DNA of 11,654 bases from Ilumatobacteraceae bacterium (GTDB lineage: Bacteria; Actinomycetota; Acidimicrobiia; Acidimicrobiales; Ilumatobacteraceae): contig JANQZQ010000095.1 in NCBI GenBank assembly GCA_030728545.1, positions 6,357 to 18,010 on the forward strand. The letters run 5' to 3'. The notes under the pieces were generated by a model. It did not search any database. It had not been told where the DNA came from and saw nothing but the letters and a program-made list of their open reading frames with translations. This document shows, one piece after another, positions 7,363 through 11,654 of the stretch. The first letter of the stretch is position 1, and each line of letters opens with the position of its first letter. A program made the translations under genes and the position numbers.

Positions 7363-8072
7363 CACGCAATTGCACTGGCTGCAGCAACATTGAGCGAGTC
7401 GATTCCGTCTTGCATCTCGATGCGCACACGCAGCGTGCAGGCTTGCATCACTTCGTCGCTTAGTCCATCGCGCTCTGAACCCAACACCACGAGCCGCCGT
7501 GCTGTAGTGAGTGCGACTTTGCCGAGGGGTGTTGCATCCGCAGATGGCGTCAGGGCAATGGTGGTGATGCCAGCTGTCGCCGCATTGCGAACAAATGCTG
7601 CCGTATCAGCTACGCGGGCATGCGGCACGCTGAACGCGTTGCCCATCGACACTCGCAGTGCGCGGCGCGCTAGCGGGTCAGCGCTGTTGCCATCAAGAAA
7701 GAGCGCATCCCATCCCATCGCAGCCATGTTGCGAGCAATTGACCCCACGTTGACGGGGTTGTCTACGTTGTCGACATAGATGCCGTGAGTGAATCGTGCT
7801 AGTAGGGCATCGGCATCCGTTGGTGCCGGGCGCTTGAACAGCGAGATGACTTCAAGCGGTACTCCCAAACCGGTCACGTTGCGGCGCAAGTCTTCGCTAG
7901 CCGTATAGCAGTAGCGCTCATAGTCGGGGGCGAACTCGGCCATCCGCTGAGCGCCTTTTTCGCTGCACAACACGGCAACAGGTTCGCATCCGGCCGCCAA
8001 CGCGCGCTCGGTAACCAAGTCGCCCTCGGCGATAAAAAGTGGGCCGCCGTTGCGTCGCTGAATCACACCCAT
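7344..8072 (-). CDS. SpoU/TrmH-family RNA 2'-O-methyltransferase (start uncertain)
   Basis: This SPOUT-fold enzyme is predicted to transfer methyl from S-adenosylmethionine to a ribose 2'-OH of rRNA or tRNA. Counting from the ATG at 8072 (242 residues), motif 1 is NPVNVGSIARN at 105-115 with Arg114, motif 2 is VVLGSERDGLS at 195-205, and motif 3 runs from about 217 to 231 with SLNVA at 226-230. These bind SAM through the deep trefoil knot. The N-terminal substrate-binding part carries LFIAEGDLV (12-20). The frame continues upstream without stop to about 8208, and the codons just before the ATG encode ITDLHDPRLDP, which looks like the usual start of this family. The real protein therefore probably begins near 8129-8150, where no ATG, GTG or TTG exists. 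The gene follows menB on the same strand and converges on glbO with a 19-base overlap. The substrate (23S rRNA, RlmB-like, or tRNA) cannot be told. Confidence 0.9.
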   Translation of the reverse strand: MGVIQRRNGGPLFIAEGDLVTERALAAGCEPVAVLCSEKGAQRMAEFAPDYERYCYTASEDLRRNVTGLGVPLEVISLFKRPAPTDADALLARFTHGIYVDNVDNPVNVGSIARNMAAMGWDALFLDGNSADPLARRALRVSMGNAFSVPHARVADTAAFVRNAATAGITTIALTPSADATPLGKVALTTARRLVVLGSERDGLSDEVMQACTLRVRIEMQDGIDSLNVAAASAIACYTLRM

Positions 8073-8131
8073 GAGGCGTCGCTCGCGGAAGCGAAACGGA
8101 TCAAGCCGCGGGTCGTGCAGATCGGTGATTG

Positions 8132-9055
8132 CTAGAAGTGCCAGGGAAATTCTGACCAGTCTGGGTCGCGCTTTTCGAGAAACGCATCGCGACCTTCTTG
8201 TGCTTCATCAGTCATGTACGCCAATCGTGTGGCTTCACCGGCGAACAGTTGTTGGCCAACCAAGCCATCGTCAATGAGGTTGAACGAAAACTTGAGCATC
8301 CGTTGCGCCGTCGGGCTCTTTGCGTTTATCTCGCGAGCCCACTCGAGGGCGACTACTTCTAATTGGTCGTGGTCAACAACTGCGTTCACCATGCCCATTT
8401 GGTGGGCTTCTTGCGCAGAATATTCACGCCCGAGGAAGAAGATTTCGCGGGCAAATTTCTGACCCACTTGACGCGCCAAATAGGCCGAGCCATAGCCGCC
8501 ATCAAAACTGGCAACGTCAGCATCGGTTTGTTTGAACTTGGCATGCTCGCGACTGGCAATGGTGAGGTCGCACACCACATGCAAGCTGTGCCCACCGCCC
8601 ACCGCCCAACCTGGCACCACACAGATGACCACCTTGGGCATGAATCGAATCAGGCGTTGCACTTCCAAAATGTGCAGGCGTCCGGTGCGCCCCGCGTTGA
8701 TGCTGCTGGCGTCGGTGCCGTCGGCGTATTTGTAGCCGTCCTTGCCACGAATGCGCTGGTCTCCACCACTGCAAAATGCCCAGCCACCGTCTTTGGGTGA
8801 TGGGCCGTTGCCCGTGAGCAACACACATCCAACGTCGGGGCTTTGGCGAGCATGATCGAGTGCGGTGAACAGTTCATCCACCGTTTGTGGGCGAAAGGCG
8901 TTACGCACCTCGGGCCGGTTAAACGCGATGCGCACGGTGCCTGAATCAACACTGCGGTGATAGGTGATGTCGGTGAAGCTGAAGCCAGGCACGCTGCGCC
9001 AGGCGGCTGGGTCAAAGAGGGGAGAAAACCCAGTAGGTGTCGGTGGCGGAGTCAC
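8132..9055 (-). CDS. menB: 1,4-dihydroxy-2-naphthoyl-CoA synthase MenB
   Basis: MenB performs the Dieckmann-type ring closure of o-succinylbenzoyl-CoA to DHNA-CoA in menaquinone synthesis. From the GTG at 9055 the product is 307 residues. Family hallmarks are SPKDGGWAFCSGGDQRIRG (86-104), which holds the first oxyanion hole, GWAVGGGHSL (149-158) with the second, KQTDADVASFDGG (175-187), and the terminal FPWHF. Asp178 replaces the Gly that binds bicarbonate in E. coli-type MenB, so this is the bicarbonate-independent Asp type seen in mycobacteria (recalled). Ala182 stands where the motif usually has Gly (VGSFD). The frame is open upstream to 9412, but that would run into the divergent malic enzyme. 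The GTG start matches homologues, with only a weak GAAAG before it. No other men gene is in the window. The TAG at 8132-8134 lies within or next to the probable true start of the methyltransferase. Confidence 0.96.
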   Translation of the reverse strand: MTPPPTPTGFSPLFDPAAWRSVPGFSFTDITYHRSVDSGTVRIAFNRPEVRNAFRPQTVDELFTALDHARQSPDVGCVLLTGNGPSPKDGGWAFCSGGDQRIRGKDGYKYADGTDASSINAGRTGRLHILEVQRLIRFMPKVVICVVPGWAVGGGHSLHVVCDLTIASREHAKFKQTDADVASFDGGYGSAYLARQVGQKFAREIFFLGREYSAQEAHQMGMVNAVVDHDQLEVVALEWAREINAKSPTAQRMLKFSFNLIDDGLVGQQLFAGEATRLAYMTDEAQEGRDAFLEKRDPDWSEFPWHF

Positions 9056-9081
9056 TCTTTCAGTGTGGCAGCAGGTTTTGT

Positions 9082-9112
9082 GTAATACATCGGCAGCGTG
9101 ACGGGGTAACAA
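9082..9112 (-). promoter_or_regulatory. Candidate promoter for menB
   Basis: Reading the minus strand, TTGTTA (9112-9107) resembles a -35 and TATTAC (9087-9082) a -10, separated by 19 bases, slightly long. This would start transcription about 20 bases before the menB GTG. It lies in the 84-base divergent gap and is supported by pattern and position only. Confidence 0.3.
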
Positions 9113-9129
9113 ATTTGCGGTCGTAGCCT

Positions 9130-9135
9130 CATAAT
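9130..9135 (+). promoter_or_regulatory. Candidate -10 box for a leaderless malic enzyme transcript
   Basis: CATAAT, one mismatch from the TATAAT consensus, ends 4 bases before the ATG at 9140. A transcript starting the usual 6-8 bases after a -10 would begin at or within a base or two of the ATG, giving a leaderless mRNA, common in Actinomycetota. No Shine-Dalgarno is present to contradict this. The -35 region is weak (TAACAA at 9107-9112, 17-base spacing). Confidence 0.45.
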
Positions 9136-9139
9136 TCCT

Positions 9140-10549
9140 ATGCCAACGCTTCCGACTGCAGCATTTTCCATCAGTCTCGACTGTCAGTTGTCCAATGTTC
9201 CAGGGGCACTCGGCCAACTGTGTACTGCGATCGGTTCTGCTGGCGGCAACATTGGTGCACTTGATGGTTTCGACGTGCGCGGCCCTGTACTGCGGCGCGT
9301 TCTGGTGGTGCACTGTCGTGATGAAGCGCACCAGCAACAAGTGGTGAAAGCGGTGCAAGACCTGAGCACCGTGACGCTGCTCGGCTGGTGGGATCGCACC
9401 TTCCGCATGCACGAGGCGGGCAAAATTTTCACTGGCTCGAGCACTGTGGTCAATGATCGAGACGACTTATCGATGGCCTATACGCCAGGTGTTGCGCGCA
9501 TTTGCACAGCAATCGAAAATGACAAGGAACTCTCGCACCAATTCACGATTCGCAAAAACACGGTGGCAATCGTGAGCAACGGCACTGCGGTACTCGGCCT
9601 CGGTGACATCGGCCCCGAAGCAGCAATGCCGGTGATGGAAGGCAAAGCATTGTTGTTCAAAGAGTTCGGTGGGGTAGATGGGTTTCCGATCTGTATCAAT
9701 GCACGCACCGCTGACGAAGTGGTCGATTTTGTGCAGCGTCTTGCCCCGACATTCGGCGGCATCAATTTAGAAGACATCAAAGCACCCGAATGTTTCGAGA
9801 TTGAAGAGCGACTGCAAGCCAGCCTTGACATTCCTGTGTTTCATGACGATCAACACGGCACCGCAGTGGTCACATTGGCGGCGCTATGGAATGCACTAAA
9901 GGTGACGGGCAAAAAAATCGGCGACATCAAAGTGGTAATTGTCGGCATCGGTGCAGCGGGTGTGGCCGTCGGCAAAATTCTCATGAATGCAGGAGTCACA
10001 GACTTGATTGGTTGTGATCGTGAGGGTGCGATGTACTCCGGTCGCTCGGGCATGAACTCGGCAAAAGAGTGGTTCGCAAATAACACCAACCCCTCACGAC
10101 AAATGGGCACGATTTCTGAGGTCATTAAGGGCGCCGATGTATTCATCGGTCTGAGTGGCCCCGACGTGATCACCGCTTCAGATGTGCGCAATATGGCCAA
10201 AGACCCAATCGTGTTTGCCATGGCCAACCCCAACCCCGAGATTCGACCCGAGCAAATCGATGGTCTTGCAGCAGTGGTTGCTACGGGCCGCAGCGACTAC
10301 CCGAATCAGATCAACAACGTGCTGGCGTTTCCCGGCATTTTCCGCGGTGCTCTCGACGCTCAGGCCACGACAATCACCGAAAAAATGAAGTTGGCGGCCG
10401 CTATCGCCATCGCCGAATCGGTGACCCCTGCCGAACTCAATGCAAACTTCATCGTGCCGTCAGTGTTTGACCGCTCGGTTGTGGCGCGCGTGGCACCTGC
10501 GGTTGCCGCTGCCGCAATTGCTGAGGGTGTGGTGCGCAAGAGTTCGTAG
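9140..10549 (+). CDS. Malic enzyme with N-terminal ACT domain (probably NAD-dependent)
   Basis: The enzyme would oxidatively decarboxylate malate to pyruvate and CO2, linking the TCA cycle to pyruvate in the cytosol. It has 469 residues. An ACT-type regulatory domain occupies about 9-87 (LSNVPGALGQLCTAI, GGNIGALDGFDV), and such domains usually bind amino acids or other small effectors. The malic N-terminal domain follows, with SMAYTPGVAR at 111-120 (catalytic Tyr114) and GKALLFKEFGG from 168 holding the candidate general-base lysine. Candidate metal ligands are in NLEDIKAP (209-216) and FHDDQHGTA (234-242). The Rossmann motif GIGAAG is at 269-274. Asp293 after the second strand suggests preference for NAD over NADP, an inference. 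The compact length matches the small bacterial class without a phosphotransacetylase fusion. The gene diverges from menB and has a probable leaderless promoter. Its stop is 9 bases before the next gene. Confidence 0.95.
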   Translation: MPTLPTAAFSISLDCQLSNVPGALGQLCTAIGSAGGNIGALDGFDVRGPVLRRVLVVHCRDEAHQQQVVKAVQDLSTVTLLGWWDRTFRMHEAGKIFTGSSTVVNDRDDLSMAYTPGVARICTAIENDKELSHQFTIRKNTVAIVSNGTAVLGLGDIGPEAAMPVMEGKALLFKEFGGVDGFPICINARTADEVVDFVQRLAPTFGGINLEDIKAPECFEIEERLQASLDIPVFHDDQHGTAVVTLAALWNALKVTGKKIGDIKVVIVGIGAAGVAVGKILMNAGVTDLIGCDREGAMYSGRSGMNSAKEWFANNTNPSRQMGTISEVIKGADVFIGLSGPDVITASDVRNMAKDPIVFAMANPNPEIRPEQIDGLAAVVATGRSDYPNQINNVLAFPGIFRGALDAQATTITEKMKLAAAIAIAESVTPAELNANFIVPSVFDRSVVARVAPAVAAAAIAEGVVRKSS

Positions 10550-10558
10550 GCTCGAGTC

Positions 10559-11203
10559 GTGCCGAAGCCTGGCAGAAGTAATACTCCGAAGCCAGCGGCA
10601 TCGGGTGATCGCGCTGCCCATTTTCCGGCAATCGAGAAGAAGTACGGCAAGCCCGTGAGTCATTGGCTGAGGATGCTGGCTGAATTAGGTGATGCAAAGT
10701 ACCCCGAACAGATCGCACTTTTACGTGAGCGTCACGAGTTTTCTCAGGCCCATGCGAATGCATTAGTGATGTACGTGCGAGGCTCGACATCATCCAAGCG
10801 CTTTGCCACTCCAGCTGACTACTTTGCGAGCGTTGGTCCGATAAAAGCCAAGACTATTCGTGCCGTCATTGCAGCAATTCGAAAAAAGCATCCTCACCTA
10901 GAGCTGGTGATGGCGTGGAACGTGCCGATGCTTCGTGATGGCGACCGATATGTGTTTGGTATCTCTGCGTCAACGGGTCATCTCCTTATTGCGCCATGGG
11001 ACGCTGAGGTATTGAAGTCGCTCAGCGCGAAGCTGAAGGCGTACGAGGTGAACAAAAAGACGGTGAAAATTCCCATTGATTGGAAGGTGGACGCGGCACT
11101 GCTAGATGCGATGATTCGCCCACAGCTCTCGATTGGTGGTGCCGCAAAGGAATCCTCGGCGAGGAAGTCGTCGAGAAAGTCCGCGCGAAAGTCCACTCGC
11201 TGA
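10559..11203 (+). CDS. DUF4287-DUF1801 fusion protein with basic C-terminal tail
   Basis: Function is unknown. The product has 214 residues from a GTG start at 10559, 9 bases after the malic enzyme stop; no better start or Shine-Dalgarno is visible. Residues about 22-75 (FPAIEKKYGKPVSHWL, then HANALVMYVRG) match my memory of DUF4287. Residues about 85-190 (DYFASVGP, AWNVPMLRDGDRYVFGI, KKTVKIPIDW) match DUF1801, the YdhG/YobT-like fold. The last 20 residues are Ser/Lys/Arg-rich with a four-residue repeat, ARKS-SRKS-ARKS-TR (201-214), preceded by a Lys/Pro-rich N-terminus (1-20). Basic repeat tails of this kind occur in actinobacterial nucleoid proteins, so nucleic-acid contact is possible but unproven. 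No catalytic motif or membrane segment is evident. It is one base from the next gene (TGA-C-ATG), so the two are probably co-translated. Confidence 0.83.
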   Translation: MPKPGRSNTPKPAASGDRAAHFPAIEKKYGKPVSHWLRMLAELGDAKYPEQIALLRERHEFSQAHANALVMYVRGSTSSKRFATPADYFASVGPIKAKTIRAVIAAIRKKHPHLELVMAWNVPMLRDGDRYVFGISASTGHLLIAPWDAEVLKSLSAKLKAYEVNKKTVKIPIDWKVDAALLDAMIRPQLSIGGAAKESSARKSSRKSARKSTR

Positions 11204-11204
11204 C

Positions 11205-11534
11205 ATGCGGTTTCTTATCGGCGTGCTCGACAGCGGTACTGCCACCGCCATGCCGGGCGAAATGCAGGCCATTGATGACTTCAACGGCAAGTTGCGAGTC
11301 AACGGCCATTGGATTTTGGCGGCGGGTCTGGCTGCGCCGAACGATGCAACAGTGATCGACAATCGCGGTGAGGCACCTCGTGTGACCGCTGGCGCCTTCA
11401 ACGATACGGAGATGTACATGGCCGGATTCTGGATCATTGATGCACCCGATGTCGCAACTGCACATGCGCTGGCATCGGAAGGCTCCAAGTGCTGCAACCG
11501 CACTGTTGAAGTGCGTCAGTTTCTCGGTGGCTGA
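11205..11534 (+). CDS. YciI/DGPF-like small protein
   Basis: This is a 109-residue single-domain protein of the ferredoxin-like YCII/DGPF superfamily, whose members have varied or unknown functions. The layout fits the family: an opening beta strand (MRFLIGVL), a helix with DDFNGKLRVNGHWILAAGL (24-42), a strand with the family's DGPF segment changed to AGAF (62-65), AGFWIIDAPDVATAHALA (73-90), and a final VEVRQF strand (101-106). A Cys-Cys pair sits at 96-97. The frame is open further upstream inside the previous gene, but the ATG at 11205, one base after that gene's TGA, gives the normal family start. DGPF proteins often neighbour ECF sigma-factor genes; none is visible here. Function cannot be assigned. 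Confidence 0.85.
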   Translation: MRFLIGVLDSGTATAMPGEMQAIDDFNGKLRVNGHWILAAGLAAPNDATVIDNRGEAPRVTAGAFNDTEMYMAGFWIIDAPDVATAHALASEGSKCCNRTVEVRQFLGG

Positions 11535-11622
11535 ATCCCCTTGGCGCGAGGTTCGACCTGAGCGGTGGTAGCAGTGCCGTGGTACGCATCTTGCACGCCA
11601 GAGTGGTAATTTTGTCATCTTG

Positions 11623-11654
11623 ATGATCTTTTTCCTGGTTGTCATCGCCCACTT
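11623..11654 (+). CDS. Possible start of a gene with hydrophobic N-terminus (cut by window end)
   Basis: From the ATG at 11623 the frame encodes M-I-F-F-L-V-V-I-A-H before the window ends, like the beginning of a membrane segment or signal peptide. A TAATTT at 11607-11612 lies 10 bases before it and could be a -10 for a short-leader or leaderless transcript. Only ten codons are visible, so this is weak. The opposite strand is also open here. The rest of 11535-11622 holds nothing I can name. Confidence 0.25.
   Translation, partial: MIFFLVVIAH

Noticed and set aside
7363..7400. Bidirectional terminator at the glbO/methyltransferase junction
   Set aside because: Only a short GCAATTGC palindrome is present, without a strong stem or T/A runs; the region also codes for the methyltransferase C-terminus.
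9056..9412. N-terminal extension of menB to an ATG at 9412
   Set aside because: It would overlap the ACT domain of the divergent malic enzyme and adds residues unlike MenB; the GTG at 9055 fits the family length.
11546..11562. AGGT-TCG-ACCT hairpin as terminator of the YciI-like gene
   Set aside because: The stem is only 4 base pairs and no T-run follows; too weak to call.
11022..11645. Minus-strand frame across the DUF1801 and YciI-like genes
   Set aside because: It is antisense to two supported genes and has no recognisable domain.

Overview
The window is an ordinary-looking, tightly packed chromosomal segment from a moderately GC-rich bacterium, most likely an Actinomycetota member. Acidimicrobiia is my best guess, because the GC looks lower than in streptomycetes or mycobacteria. 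The lineage call rests on several protein types: an actinobacterial SecA1-like SecA, an RF2 gene without the programmed frameshift, an Asp-type (mycobacterial-like) MenB, a GlbO-type truncated hemoglobin, and an ACT-domain malic enzyme. This is inference from recalled family features; no search was run. I see no transposase, integrase, CRISPR array, tRNA or rRNA, and no gene-free stretch longer than 300 bases.

Layout. Positions 1-6028 form one plus-strand block: the 3' part of a ComF-family phosphoribosyltransferase gene, then secA, prfB (release factor 2), ftsE and ftsX. Gaps run from 19 bases down to a 1-base overlap. The block joins protein export, translation termination and the FtsEX division/cell-wall module. 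An 80-base gap (6029-6108) follows and holds an unusual string of four small inverted repeats. Next come a crotonase-family enoyl-CoA hydratase and a group II truncated hemoglobin (glbO), both on plus and 3 bases apart. They converge with a two-gene minus-strand unit, menB (menaquinone synthesis) followed by a SpoU/TrmH-family RNA methyltransferase. The methyltransferase and glbO overlap at their 3' ends by 19 bases. menB is divergent from an ACT-domain malic enzyme across 84 bases that carry candidate promoters both ways. Downstream of the malic enzyme lie a DUF4287-DUF1801 fusion protein with a basic (A/S)RKS-repeat tail and a YciI/DGPF-like small protein. The last 120 bases may begin another gene with a hydrophobic N-terminus.

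Functionally this is housekeeping plus central and respiratory metabolism (malate oxidation, menaquinone, an O2-binding globin, acyl-CoA hydration). I do not see a convincing new multi-gene system. The items most worth a second look are the palindrome/repeat array at 6013-6104, the missing canonical start of the RNA methyltransferase, the lack of clear Shine-Dalgarno sequences across almost all starts with a probable leaderless promoter before the malic enzyme, and the DUF4287-DUF1801/YciI pair.
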